Below are positions 32,735 to 41,567 of a stretch of 64,000 bases of DNA, one piece after another (the stretch's first letter is position 1; every line of letters begins with the position of its first letter). The stretch is from CBDCKN01 sp965219035. Its GTDB lineage: Bacteria; Gemmatimonadota; Gemmatimonadetes; Longimicrobiales; Gaopeijiaceae. Under the pieces are notes generated by a model. The model did no database searches. It had not been told where the DNA came from and saw nothing but the letters and a program-made list of their open reading frames with translations. The translations under genes and the position numbers were made by a program. The stretch spans positions 1,240,001 to 1,304,000 of the forward strand of contig CBDCMR010000004.1 in NCBI GenBank assembly GCA_965219035.1. The letters are read 5' to 3'.

Positions 32735-32779
32735 CCTCCGTCTTCCCATCGGGAACCAGTCCCGACGGGAAGACGGAGG
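32735..32779. terminator. Strong hairpin in the IS tail
   Basis: CCTCCGTCTTCCC (32735-32747) pairs perfectly with GGGAAGACGGAGG (32767-32779). It is followed by ttatatt, so it may stop transcription leaving the transposase. Confidence 0.5.
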
Positions 32780-32902
32780 TTATATTCAAACCGGGCTCGA
32801 AGGAGAACACCCGGCCTCAAGCGGGACCCCGAGGGCTTTGGAGACCATCGGAATCCACCTTAAGATCGCCCTCGGACTGTCCAACGAAGTAGGACCACCT
32901 CA

Positions 32903-33454
32903 AAACCCGCACAGCCGAGCGATACGATACCTCCACCCTGTCCTAGCAACGCTCCTACTCACAGGTGGCAGGGCCAGCGAAGTGTTCGGACTCGATATCG
33001 ACCTCGACAAGGGACTCCTCAGTTTTCGCCCGAACCCATGGCGGCGCCTCAAGCGTAAACGCCACCAGCGCACCGTACCGATCTGGCCCCAACTTCGGGA
33101 CACGTTGACCGGCTACGTTGATGCCTATGACAGGCTGGCCGGAGACCTTCTGTTTCCGTCACACGGAGGAGGCATGATAAAGGACCTACGTGGCAGCTTG
33201 AAGGCCGCCTTTGCGTTGGCTGAGATCGACAAGCACACGACCCTCCATAGCCTCCGTCACACGTACGCGGCAGCCCGTCTACAGACGACAGATGGAGGAG
33301 CGCCGTGAGCGTATACACGGTCATGCGTGAACTCGGCCACGCTACCATTTCTCTGATCGAGAAGACCTATGGGCACCTACCGGATGTACGACACCGTCGT
33401 CCAGTGGTAGAGTACTTGGAAACGAAAGTGCTAGAGTTTGGGCGCACCGCCTAG
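32903..33454 (+). pseudogene. Tyrosine recombinase (phage-type integrase), C-terminal remnant with frameshift
   Basis: The catalytic domain of a phage-type integrase is visible: TGGRASEVFGLD carries the first Arg, HSLRHTYAA the His-x-x-Arg pair. After a 1-base loss near 33303 the frame changes and continues VSVYTVMRELGHATISLIEKTYGHL with the second His and the nucleophilic Tyr, ending at TAG 33452-33454. The N-terminal half is absent: the frame is cut by the IS at 32902, and sequence left of the IS does not continue it (an in-frame TGA lies just before the target site). The gene ends 102 bases before tRNA-Leu, the usual position of an integrase at its attachment site. Confidence 0.8.
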
Positions 33455-33556
33455 ACGCATGGGACTATTTCGCTACCCATACGTCACCCAGATCGTTACC
33501 GAAATTAGTAATTAGAATGAGATAAACATATATAAGATGATGCGAAACATTGAATT

Positions 33557-33639
33557 GCCGGGGTGGCGAAATGGTAGACGCAGGGGACTTAAAATCCCCT
33601 GGGAGCAATCCCATGTGGGTTCGAGTCCCACCCCCGGCA
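33557..33639 (+). tRNA. tRNA-Leu (anticodon TAA)
   Basis: Acceptor arms GCCGGGG and CCCCGGC pair. The D-arm TGGCGAAATGGTAGACGCA has the type-II form, and the anticodon stem GGGGA/TCCCC encloses loop CTTAAAA, with TAA at 33590-33592. A long variable arm (TGGGAGCAATCCCAT region) and the T-arm GTGGG-TTCGAGT-CCCAC follow. The 83-base gene does not encode CCA. AT-rich sequence upstream (33500-33545) may hold its promoter. It is the likely attachment site for the adjacent integrase-bearing island. Confidence 0.95.
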
Positions 33640-34026
33640 CTTGGCCTTGCAGCGGTTTTCCACATTACGCGTCACTGGGTTTGGACAATTCCTGGACAAG
33701 AAAAAGGCCCTGACCAGGTGAGTCGGGCGCTCCGCTCCGGGGGGTGCCTTCGCGAACGATCAGTCCCTACGGGGTAGGGTCACACATCCGCCCCGTCCCA
33801 ATCCTCGCATGGGCGAACGGTGAGAGCACACCACGGGTGCTTAGGCGCCCGCCCCCCATGCTGCGGATGAGGAGCCTCCGCGTAGCGGCCGAGCAGTTGC
33901 CTAGGGTAAAACTACACCGAATAGCTCGGCCAATTCGACGTTCGAAAGACAGCCATGACAACCAACGCGCGGGCCCCACGATCAAGAAGCGTTGCTTCGC
34001 ACGCCTGTCGTGCCGTTCAGGCGCCC
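33640..34026. other. Gap between tRNA-Leu and the second IS
   Basis: I see no supported gene. No second copy of the tRNA 3' end (an attR/attL duplicate) was found here by eye. Confidence 0.4.
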
Positions 34027-34076
34027 TGAATCGCCCCGGGTTTGCCGGAGACTCCATCAGTTGAGAGGATGGGGTC

Positions 34077-34397
34077 ATGAAGAGAGTAACGAAGTACTCC
34101 CCCGAGACACGGGAGAGGGCAGTCCGGCTGGTGTTCACGCAGGAGTCGGACCACGCGTCACAGTGGGCGGCGATCTGCTTGATCGCAGAGAAGGTCGGGT
34201 GCACGGCGGAGACCCTGCGGAAGTGGGTACGGCGTGCAGAGCGTGATTCAGGGAGACGGTCAGGGCTGACGACGGACGAGCGTCAACGGCTCAAAGATCA
34301 GGAGCGGGAGATCCGCGAGCTGAAGCGAGCGAATGAGATTCTACGCAAGGCGTCCGCGTATTTCGCGCAGGCGGAACTCGACCGCCGACCCCGCTGA
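34077..34397 (+). CDS. IS3-family transposase OrfA
   Basis: 106 residues. KRVTKYSPETRERAVRLV and AEKVGCTAETLRKWVRRAE give the HTH_Tnp_1 pattern; a heptad-like region QEREIRELKRANEILRKASAYFAQAEL follows (shown here only as landmarks QEREIREL and NEILRKA). The stop shares TGATG with orfB, which is in the -1 frame. Confidence 0.9.
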   Translation: MKRVTKYSPETRERAVRLVFTQESDHASQWAAICLIAEKVGCTAETLRKWVRRAERDSGRRSGLTTDERQRLKDQEREIRELKRANEILRKASAYFAQAELDRRPR

Positions 34398-35329
34398 TGG
34401 TGGCGTTCATCGACGATAACCGGTCCGAGTACGGAGTCGAGCCGATCTGCCATGTGCTGCCGATCGCTCCGTCAACATACTACACGCACAAGGCGCTCGA
34501 GGCCGAGCCGACGAGGCGCTCGGCACGGGCTCAGCGGGATGAGGGCTTGAAGGCTGAGATACGGCGGGTGTGGATGCAGAACTTCCAGGTCTACGGGGCC
34601 AAGAAGGTCTGGAAGCAGCTCAACCGAGAGGGCACTCGGGTGGCCCGATGCACGGTAGCTCGCCTGATGCGCGAGATGGGCCTGCGCGGAGCAGTGAGGG
34701 GTCGAACCTTCAAAGTCACGACCTACGCCGTCGAGGGTATGGAGCGGCCCCTGGACCTGGTGGATCGTGACTTCTCGGCGTCTCGTCCCAACGAGCTGTG
34801 GGTGTCGGATCTGACCTACGTCCGGACAGGACACACATTCGTCTACGTGGCGCTCGTCATGGATGCATTCGCGCGCCGCATCGTGGGTTGGCAGATCTCG
34901 AACTCCCTGAGGAGTGACCTGGCACTCGACGCGCTCGAGCAGGCCATCACGGAGCGTTGGGGTGAAGACGGCGAGCGCCTCGTGCATCACTCCGACCGCG
35001 GCGGGCAATATCTGTCTATTCGCTACACCGAGCGCTTGGCGCTGGCCGGCATCGAACCATCTGTCGGCAGTCGCGGCGACTCCTACGACAATGCCCTGGC
35101 CGAGACCATCATCGGGCTCTACAAGACCGAGCTCATCTACCCCCGGGGACCGTGGTCCAAGATCGAAGACGTCGAGCTCGCCACCCTCGAGTGGGTGTGG
35201 TGGTTCAACAACCACCGCCTCTTCGAGCCCCTCGGCCACGTCCCCCCAGCCGAGTACGAAGAGCAGTATCGTTCACGCCAGACAGCTCAACCTGAGCCCC
35301 TGGCACTCAAGTCAAACAGTCTCCGATGA
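34397..35329 (+). CDS. IS3-family transposase OrfB
   Basis: 310 residues, starting ATG 34397 overlapping the orfA stop (TGATG). It has an HTH_21-type segment VYGAKKVWKQL, then an rve integrase core: first Asp in LWVSDLTYVRTG, second in VHHSDRGGQYLS and Glu in DNALAETIIGLYKTE; the end FEPLGHVPPAEYEEQY is typical. All catalytic residues are present. Confidence 0.92.
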   Translation: MVAFIDDNRSEYGVEPICHVLPIAPSTYYTHKALEAEPTRRSARAQRDEGLKAEIRRVWMQNFQVYGAKKVWKQLNREGTRVARCTVARLMREMGLRGAVRGRTFKVTTYAVEGMERPLDLVDRDFSASRPNELWVSDLTYVRTGHTFVYVALVMDAFARRIVGWQISNSLRSDLALDALEQAITERWGEDGERLVHHSDRGGQYLSIRYTERLALAGIEPSVGSRGDSYDNALAETIIGLYKTELIYPRGPWSKIEDVELATLEWVWWFNNHRLFEPLGHVPPAEYEEQYRSRQTAQPEPLALKSNSLR

Positions 35330-35344
35330 TCCCGGGACGATTCA

Positions 35345-35679
35345 GACAGCCCCGGTTACATGGTCGTCGTTGAGCTCCACGGTGGCATCTGTGAGAGAGC
35401 CAGTAGGTCTTTTCGAAGGAGGAGGGCCTCCTTGCGGATCATCCCGTCACGGGCGCCGAAGGACGAAGTCCCCTTCGTGGTGACGTTCACCGGCCAGGGG
35501 TTCCGCGTCCTCCCCCTGGGGTGCGGGCAGCACCGCTCCTTCATCTGCCGGGCGATTCCTTCTTGCTGTTGCCGACGCGGGCGTACGATTTCGACGAAGG
35601 AAGGGCTTCAGACCTTCCTTCAAGAAGAGTATGCCTGGCGGTAGACAAGACATGTCCAACATCCAAGAGCATCCGTACA
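35345..35679. other. Gap after the second IS, with hairpins
   Basis: No supported gene. Two inverted repeats are seen: AAGGAGG/CCTCCTT around 35418-35435, and GAAGGAAGG (35596-35604) with CCTTCCTTC (35613-35621). The latter is 59 bases before the dehydrogenase start and may be part of its leader or a terminator for IS transcription. Confidence 0.4.
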
Positions 35680-36705
35680 ATGAGTGATCTGACCATAGTC
35701 GTGACCCGCGCGCTTCCTGAGCCGGGCCCTCAGCTGTTAGCTGAATCTCGGGCCCGCGTGAACGTTCTCCAGCAGAACGAAGAGCAGGGGGTTGACCGGG
35801 ACTGTCTCCTCGACGCGACCCGGGACGGTGACGTCTTGCTCTCGCTGCTGACGGAGACTGTGGACCGCGAGGTCCTCGAAGCCAATCCCGCCCTGCGTGG
35901 TGTGGCCAACATGGCCGTCGGCTACAATAACATCGATGTCGACGGAGCGACGGAGCTGGGGATTCCGGTCTCCAACACTCCGGGCGTCCTCACTGACACA
36001 ACCGCTGATTTTGCATGGGCAATGATCTTGGGTGTGGCCCGACATATCCCTCAGGCCCACGCGTACATGGTGGCTGACCGGTACAAGTTGTGGGGGCCCG
36101 GGTTGTTTCTTGGGGGCGACGTCAGCCCAGGTGGGAGCGGCCGTAGGAAGGTCCTTGGAATCGTCGGCTATGGTCGGATCGGCAGGGGAGTCGCTAAGCG
36201 GTCCACCGGCTTCGACATGGAGGTCCTCGTGTATGATCCGATCTGGGTTGCGGGTCCTGAGGACCAGGTGGAGAGCACGGACTTGATGACGCTACTCGAG
36301 AGGTCGGACTTCGTTTCGCTTCACCCCCCGCTGACCCCAGACACGCATCACTTGATCGGCGAGCAAGAGTTGCGGGCTATGAAGCCCAAAGCCTATCTCA
36401 TCAACAGCGCCCGTGGGCCAATCGTTGATGAGGGAGCCCTAGTGAAGGCCCTACGTGGGGAGTGGATCGCCGGCGCGGCGCTTGACGTCTATGAGAACGA
36501 ACCAGCGATGGCCGCCGGACTTGCCGAGCTTCCCAACGCTGTCCTCTTTCCCCACATCGCAAGCGCAAGCCGAGACACACGAGCCCGCATGGCCCAGATG
36601 GCGGTCGAGAACAGCGTGGCCCACCTGGAGCGGCGACTGGCACCCCACTGCGTCAACCCCGAGGTGTATCAAACGGCGGCCTACGCACGTCGCATGGAGA
36701 ACTGA
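35680..36705 (+). CDS. D-2-hydroxyacid dehydrogenase (glyoxylate/hydroxypyruvate reductase)
   Basis: 341 residues from ATG 35680. It has the NAD-binding loop VGYGRIGRGVAKR, the D-2-hydroxyacid dehydrogenase signature SDFVSLHPPLTPDTHHLI, catalytic Arg in NSARGPIVDE and a His in LFPHIASAS. N-terminal AVGYNNIDVDGATELGIPVSNTPGVLT is typical of glycerate dehydrogenases (landmarks NNIDVDGA and TPGVLT). It likely reduces glyoxylate or hydroxypyruvate to glycolate or D-glycerate. The glycerate kinase 51 bases downstream supports a D-glycerate route to 2-phosphoglycerate. Confidence 0.88.
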   Translation: MSDLTIVVTRALPEPGPQLLAESRARVNVLQQNEEQGVDRDCLLDATRDGDVLLSLLTETVDREVLEANPALRGVANMAVGYNNIDVDGATELGIPVSNTPGVLTDTTADFAWAMILGVARHIPQAHAYMVADRYKLWGPGLFLGGDVSPGGSGRRKVLGIVGYGRIGRGVAKRSTGFDMEVLVYDPIWVAGPEDQVESTDLMTLLERSDFVSLHPPLTPDTHHLIGEQELRAMKPKAYLINSARGPIVDEGALVKALRGEWIAGAALDVYENEPAMAAGLAELPNAVLFPHIASASRDTRARMAQMAVENSVAHLERRLAPHCVNPEVYQTAAYARRMEN

Positions 36706-36756
36706 GGACAGGCGGTATTCGCGACAGAAGGACATCTCCTGAGGAGTGAACCTCCG

Positions 36757-38091
36757 ATGGTCTCCCGTGACATGAAGGCGCAGGCCGTCGCATGCCTTCG
36801 AGCTGCGATCGAAGCAGTAGAGCCGTCTGCCCTGGTGGCAGAAGCCCTTCGTGGATCTGAGGAGTCATGGTCCCGTGTGCTCGCGTCTGCGCCGGTCCAC
36901 GTGCTTGCCGTCGGGAAGGCGGCACCGGCCATGGTGAGGGGGGCGGTTTCCCAGATCGGGGCCGTAGTCGCCGGGGGCATGATCGTAGCGCCAAGGGGCT
37001 ATCCAGTCGACGATATCGATGGACTGGAGACGTTGTTGGCCGAACACCCCGTTCCTGGCCGTGGGTCGCTAGACGCGGGGAGGAGGGTTGCGGTCTTTGC
37101 CTCCGGTCTTCCTCGAGGAGACCACTTGCTGTGCTTGATCTCCGGCGGCGGCTCATCCTTGCTCGCGCTACCTGCGGGGGGGCTATCCTTGGACGACTTG
37201 AGTGAGACGACACGTCTCCTTCTTGAGGCAGGCGCGACGATCGGGGAGCTCAACACGGTGCGGAAGCACCTCGACGGGCTCAAGGGAGGACGCCTGGCCA
37301 GGCTCCTGCAAGGCGTGGACGTTCGAGCGCTCGTTTTGTCAGACGTGGTGGGCGATCCACTAGACGTGATCGCATCGGGTCCCTTGGCGCCGGACTCCAC
37401 GACCTACGCCGAAGCGGTCAGGGTGCTGGAGGCGAAACGGGTGTTCGATGCAGTACCTCAGGTCGTGAAGGAGCATCTCCGGGCTGGCCAGAGAGGTGCC
37501 CTAGAGGAAACTCCGTCCCGAGGACATCCCTGCTTCGCGAAGGTGGAGACATCCATCGTTGGCAACGCTGCCCTAGCCGCCCGTGCGGCGGCGGCGGCGG
37601 CAGAGCGATTGGGATACGCGTCCCACGTCCTCACGACGGAACTCGTGGGTGAGGCCCGTCGTGTCGGGGGGGAGCTCGCCACCACGGCTATCCAGATTCA
37701 GGACGTCGGCAGCCCCGTCGCTCCACCTGTGTGCCTCGTGGCGGCGGGCGAGACGACGGTGACAGTTGTCGGGGACGGCCGCGGAGGCCGCAATCACGAG
37801 TTGGCTCTCGGCGCAGCCATGGCATTGGGTGATCGGCAAGGGATCGTGGTAGGATCAGTTGGGACCGACGGAATCGACGGTAGTTCCAGCGCTGCCGGGG
37901 CCGTCGCTGGCCCCGACTCGCTCGACCGTGCTGATGCGCTCGGCCTCGATCCGAAAGCTGTTCTTGCAGACAACGACACTCACCACTTCTTCGATGCCCT
38001 AGGCGACGCGGTGATCACCGGCGCCACCGGAACCAATGTGGGCGACGTTCAGGTCGTGCTGGTCGCCGACAGCGGAGCGTTGTCGGGATAA
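36757..38091 (+). CDS. Glycerate 2-kinase (GckA/MOFRL family)
   Basis: 444 residues. The DUF4147 N-terminal domain has VGKAAPAMVRGA and the phosphate-binding LISGGGSSLLALP; NTVRKHLDGLKGGRLA follows. The MOFRL domain at the C-terminus shows GRGGRNHELALGAA and TDGIDGSSSAAG. It phosphorylates D-glycerate at C2 for entry into lower glycolysis. A gaggag site at 36740-36746 precedes the ATG. It is cotranscribed with the dehydrogenase. Confidence 0.92.
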   Translation: MVSRDMKAQAVACLRAAIEAVEPSALVAEALRGSEESWSRVLASAPVHVLAVGKAAPAMVRGAVSQIGAVVAGGMIVAPRGYPVDDIDGLETLLAEHPVPGRGSLDAGRRVAVFASGLPRGDHLLCLISGGGSSLLALPAGGLSLDDLSETTRLLLEAGATIGELNTVRKHLDGLKGGRLARLLQGVDVRALVLSDVVGDPLDVIASGPLAPDSTTYAEAVRVLEAKRVFDAVPQVVKEHLRAGQRGALEETPSRGHPCFAKVETSIVGNAALAARAAAAAAERLGYASHVLTTELVGEARRVGGELATTAIQIQDVGSPVAPPVCLVAAGETTVTVVGDGRGGRNHELALGAAMALGDRQGIVVGSVGTDGIDGSSSAAGAVAGPDSLDRADALGLDPKAVLADNDTHHFFDALGDAVITGATGTNVGDVQVVLVADSGALSG

Positions 38092-38625
38092 TCCTGCGTG
38101 GGGAGACTCGACGGAACCACCTCCGATCCCAGAGTCCTGACGTTTGCTGGCCCCTGTGCGTGGAGCCGTTTTCTTGTTTCCTGGAATTCCACTCAAATCG
38201 ATCTGCCGCCCGGCGAATGTCAGAGAATCTGGTTCAACAAAACACCGGGGAGTATCCGCCATGGGTTGATCCAACATCACACCGAATTCCGAGCGCCTGG
38301 GCGGTCCGGTTGACTTTCTTGAGACCTGAGCAGACACACGAACCCAGGTAGGAAGGCGACCGCAGCTCAATCCGGGCGCCCCGACTGATGTAACTGGGTG
38401 TCACATTTATCGTTACAGGAAACACCTCCACGAGATTCTCGGGAGGGATCTCTATGTTTGTCTCTATGTTCCGGGCGAGAGATTCCTGGTGTTTGGACCC
38501 TACCCGGGCGCCAATCCGTCTGTCGTCACCCCGCATCCGGCGGGAAGACAACCCCTCGCTGGTTTGCGAAGCTCGTCATTCATCCCCATCGTCCGAGACA
38601 ACCACCGTTGAAGGAGGCTAAAGAG
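38092..38625. other. 534-base gap before the GYD gene
   Basis: No gene is supported. A minus-strand frame (38551-38234) contains a protein-like run (IPPENLVEVFPVTINVTP), but without start context or a recognisable family. It could be a remnant. Confidence 0.3.
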
Positions 38626-38919
38626 ATGGCTAAGTACGCGACACTCTACAATTTCACGGACCAGGGCATCCGGGCCGTGAAGGAATCTCCGAGCCGGCTC
38701 AAGGCTGCGATCGAAGCTGCGGAGGGAGTCGGAATGAAAATGCTCAGCGTTTACTACACCGCGGGGCCCGACGACCTGGTCGTGATCTCCGAGGCCGACG
38801 ACGAGAAGGCCGCGACCGCATTCGCGCTGGCTACCGGTGCCCAGGGGAACGTGAGGAGCACCACCATGCGTGCCTGGGACCCGGACGAGTTCGAGGAGAT
38901 CGTAGCGTTGATGCCGTAA
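38626..38919 (+). CDS. GYD-domain protein
   Basis: 97 residues from ATG 38626, with AAGGAGG eight bases upstream. MAKYATLYNFTDQGIRAVKES is the usual start of GYD proteins (landmark YNFTDQGIR), then YYTAGPDDLVVISEADDEKAA and a conserved C-terminal AWDPDEFEEIVA. These small alpha-beta ferredoxin-like proteins have no defined activity. It stands alone. Confidence 0.88.
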   Translation: MAKYATLYNFTDQGIRAVKESPSRLKAAIEAAEGVGMKMLSVYYTAGPDDLVVISEADDEKAATAFALATGAQGNVRSTTMRAWDPDEFEEIVALMP

Positions 38920-38984
38920 CGCGAGGCGCTGGCCCGGGTCACCGATGACCCGGCCGATCCCCCGGCTGCGCGTCTACGTGAAGG

Positions 38985-39105
38985 GTGTGGGGATCGTCGG
39001 CAAGGCCATGTCCTGGACGGTGAGCGGGTAGCAGAGGCGACCCTTGCGGGTCGGGAACTCGCCCTTGAAGTCGGCGCTCCAGCTTGCGTTGGGCGTCAGG
39101 GCAGA
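38985..39105 (-). pseudogene. Transposase (rve domain) fragment
   Basis: Leftward from about 39100 the frame reads LTPNASWSADFKGEFPTRKG, then CYPLTVQDM. That is the first-Asp motif (W-x-x-D-F-K-G) of IS481/ISAs1-like DDE transposases. It is cut at both sides and has no start, so it is a relic of an older insertion. Confidence 0.55.
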
Positions 39106-39286
39106 TGTGTCGGGCCGTCCGGGGTGCCATCGTCGGGTACGCCACCTGAGTCAAGAGACATGGGTAACAGATCGCCGTCCTTTGTGGGTGCCTCCAGTTC
39201 TTCTTTTCACTCGTCCGAGGGAGTCGAAGATGAGGCCCTTGGGTTCGACGAAGCGACCTAACCTATGCAACTTGGGGGATGGCGAG

Positions 39287-40414
39287 CTAGGTCAGGCGGC
39301 TGCGGCTGGCTCCGGCATGCGTCCACTCCGTTTCGGTGACGCGAGGCTCTTCCATACTGAGGTCGCCGCCGGCAACCGCCTTGCCCGCCTTGCGCCAGGC
39401 TGCGGTCCCACCTTTGACACTCGCCACCTGCCCGATGCCCATCTGCACCAGGAACTGCGCGGCCCGGAGTGAACGCACCCCGCCTTGGCATATGGTGATC
39501 ACGAGGCGTTCCCGTGGCACCTCGTCCAGCCGTGAGGCCAGGTCTGCCTGGGGAATGTTAATCGCGTCGGGCGCGTGTCCGTGTTGGTACTCCTCTGGTT
39601 CGCGCACGTCCAAGACGAGCGCTTCTGGCGGACGAGTTTCCAATACATCGATATTGATCTCGTTGACCGCAGGGTGGGTAGCCAACATGGCCCACGGCAC
39701 GTCGGCTACACCCCGGTTGGTCGCCTCAATAGCAGTCATGTTCAGAGGCCTGGCGGGTACGGTGTCCAGGAGGGTTGCAACAAAGGCATCGCGATTCAGA
39801 CGGGCCAATGGGTTGTACAGCCGCTCAAAGCCGATGGTGGTGTTGGGTCGGCCACACATCCCTCTGCCACATGGTCCCTCAAAGTGACCGGGGAAGACCG
39901 CCACCCAGTCAGGCAGCTCGAGCAAGCGAATCACGCTGTCATACTGAGCAGTGGCATCACCGCCCCCAAAGTCGGGCCGGCCGACGTCACCGACAAGCAG
40001 CGAATCACCCGTCAGCACCATCGAGGGCTCCGGGCTGCGGGGCGGGTTGATGATCAGGACCGAGATCAGCTCCTGGCGATGCCCGGGCGTGTGCATCACG
40101 CGTAAACGCAGCTGCCCCATCACCAGCTCTTCTCCGTCCTTGAGTGGCCGAAACGGATAGACGACCTGAGCCGACTCGTGCAGGCACAACTCGGCCCCAT
40201 GGTCGGCCCGAAGCTTGCGCGCTCCCGACACGTGGTCCGCGTGCACATGCGTATCGATCACGTAGCGCAACTGAAAGTTGCGCTCGCGCAACAGTTCTTC
40301 GTACTGCTGCGTCTCGATTGACGAATCGACGATCGCCGCCTCATGCGACTGTCGAGACGCTACCAGATAGGACGCGCAACCACACCGTTCATCGAGGCTC
40401 TGCTTAAAATACAT
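39287..40414 (-). CDS. MBL-fold hydrolase fused to a rhodanese domain
   Basis: 375 residues. The N-terminal metallo-beta-lactamase domain has THVHADHVSGA (metal His/Asp set), MHTPGHRQE, LTGDSLLVGDVGRPDF and FPGHFEGPCGRGM, as in ETHE1/persulfide dioxygenase-like proteins. The C-terminal rhodanese domain (about 255-355) has VLDVREPEEYQHGHAP and a catalytic Cys in ITICQGGVRS. Such fusions act in sulfide/persulfide oxidation or detoxification. On the minus strand aggaga lies 10 bases before the ATG. It reads away from the TRAP region. Confidence 0.88.
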   Translation of the reverse strand: MYFKQSLDERCGCASYLVASRQSHEAAIVDSSIETQQYEELLRERNFQLRYVIDTHVHADHVSGARKLRADHGAELCLHESAQVVYPFRPLKDGEELVMGQLRLRVMHTPGHRQELISVLIINPPRSPEPSMVLTGDSLLVGDVGRPDFGGGDATAQYDSVIRLLELPDWVAVFPGHFEGPCGRGMCGRPNTTIGFERLYNPLARLNRDAFVATLLDTVPARPLNMTAIEATNRGVADVPWAMLATHPAVNEINIDVLETRPPEALVLDVREPEEYQHGHAPDAINIPQADLASRLDEVPRERLVITICQGGVRSLRAAQFLVQMGIGQVASVKGGTAAWRKAGKAVAGGDLSMEEPRVTETEWTHAGASRSRLT

Positions 40415-40577
40415 TGCTCTATCTCCTAGCTTGAAACGCTAGCTATCGAGAAGGCGTCCGTCGCCAAAAGCTTCTGAGGTGGGCTAAAAACTGCAAACCT
40501 GGCCGTTTCAATCGGGCTATGATCAATGGATAGGAACTCTAAAGGCATTCTGGGGCCGGAAGACAAGGTAGGGCGCG

Positions 40578-41098
40578 ATGTGGTGGACGAGCCAGGAGGA
40601 GGTCGGGCGGTGGGCTGGCCGTCCGCGCGGCGACATACTCGTCGGCAGCACTCCCGCCAAGCGCGACGCCCGCGGCATAGTCGCGCTACTGGACGAAGGA
40701 TATCACGCGGACGCTTCGGTCTACTTCCAACCCGCCGAGTCAGAGAAGGGCCTCGAGGACATCAAGGCGATTACTTCCGGCGTGTTGAGGTTTCGGATCA
40801 TCGTGAAGGGCGAGTCCCCCGACACTCCGGAGCCGGGACAAACCGCGTTCACCCACCTGGTGGTCAACGCAGTCGACAAGGCTGGTGTGATGGTGAGTGC
40901 GCTCCGCGAACTCGACGAGGACAGAGCGGGAAGGGTCTTTCATTCTGCCCTCGATGCTGCAATATCCCTTCGGTCGGTATGGGTCCCTTGGCTGGAGATC
41001 TCACGCAGGCCGGCGGGCATGACGAGTGGGTAGAGGTCGAGGACTACATCCGTGCGATCAAAATCTGCGCCGAGATCATTGTCGACTGGAGCAACTGA
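40578..41098 (+). pseudogene. M20-family metallopeptidase/deacetylase, gutted
   Basis: In one frame GDILVGSTPAKRDARGIVALL, then YFQPAESEKGLEDIK and EPGQTAFTHLVVNAVDKA match the middle of M20 acetylornithine-deacetylase-like enzymes. After about 40960 the frame changes and IPSVGMGPLAGDLTQAGGHDEWVEVEDYI to the TGA at 41098 is the family's C-terminus (landmarks MGPLAGDL and GGHDEWVE). The N-terminal catalytic third and about 150 residues between the two blocks are missing. It is a pseudogene with internal deletion. It sits immediately before a TRAP transporter, suggesting that the transporter once supplied its substrate. Confidence 0.7.
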
Positions 41099-41105
41099 CC
41101 GGTTC

Positions 41106-41567
41106 TTGCGGCCGATCCGTCGATCGGTCGAGATAACGATCGTAACCCTCTTTGCCGTGCTGACGATCGCCGTGTTCGCACAGGTCGTCTCACGGTACGT
41201 GTTCAACCAACCGCCCACCTGGACCGAAGAACTCGCCCGCTTCTGCCAGGTGTGGATAATCCTTCTCACCTCCTCCATCTGTTTGCGTAAAGGCAGCCAC
41301 CTGGCCGTCGACTATCTGGGGCCGGCACTGGCCTCACGAGTGCGAAGAGCGGTTGCCGTGATCACAGGTGGTCTGATCGCGATCTACTCGGCGGTGGTGG
41401 TGATCTGGGGCGTGCGGCTCATGATGATCGGGTGGGTGCAGACGTCTCCCGCCATGCAGCTGAACATGGGGTTGGTGTACCTGGTGTTTCCCGTCGCCGG
41501 CGGGCTGATGTTGCTGGAATCGATCCTGGTGACGCTGCAACACGCTCGGCCCTTGGAGGGATCGTGA
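41106..41567 (+). CDS. TRAP transporter small permease (DctQ-like)
   Basis: About 153 residues with four helices. ITIVTLFAVLTIAVFAQVVSRYVF, the first helix, and the DctQ hallmark TWTEELARFCQVWIILL are clear (landmark WTEELAR), followed by RKGSHLAVDYL. The start is uncertain: TTG 41106 lies 7 bases after the M20 remnant, while GTG 41052 would add 18 residues and overlap it. Its stop overlaps the large permease start (GTGA). It forms the membrane complex with DctM and works with the lipoprotein-like solute receptor. Confidence 0.82.
   Translation: MRPIRRSVEITIVTLFAVLTIAVFAQVVSRYVFNQPPTWTEELARFCQVWIILLTSSICLRKGSHLAVDYLGPALASRVRRAVAVITGGLIAIYSAVVVIWGVRLMMIGWVQTSPAMQLNMGLVYLVFPVAGGLMLLESILVTLQHARPLEGS

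Larger units (their letters stand above)
31465..32906 (+). mobile_element. IS3-family insertion sequence (complete, with target duplication)
   Basis: The element spans 31469-32902, starting TG and ending CA. The ends share blocks TGAGGTGGTCC, TTGGACAG and TTAAGGTGGATTCC in inverted orientation, with slightly different spacing. AAAC flanks it on both sides (31465-31468 and 32903-32906), a 4-base target duplication. It holds orfA and orfB plus a 190-base tail with a strong hairpin. It lies directly against a tyrosine-integrase remnant. Confidence 0.88.
34027..35344 (+). mobile_element. Second IS3-family insertion sequence
   Basis: Ends are TGAATCG-c-CCCGGG...CGGAGACT on the left and its near mirror on the right (35344 leftward: TGAATCG-t-CCCGGG...CGGAGACT). 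It begins TG and ends CA, with orfA and orfB intact inside. No matching target duplication is visible, suggesting a rearranged or old insertion. It is unrelated at the ends to the element at 31469. Confidence 0.82.

Noticed and set aside
38234..38551. Minus-strand frame with a protein-like run before the GYD gene
   Set aside because: No start context, no recognisable motif and no neighbour in frame; mentioned only as a possible relic.
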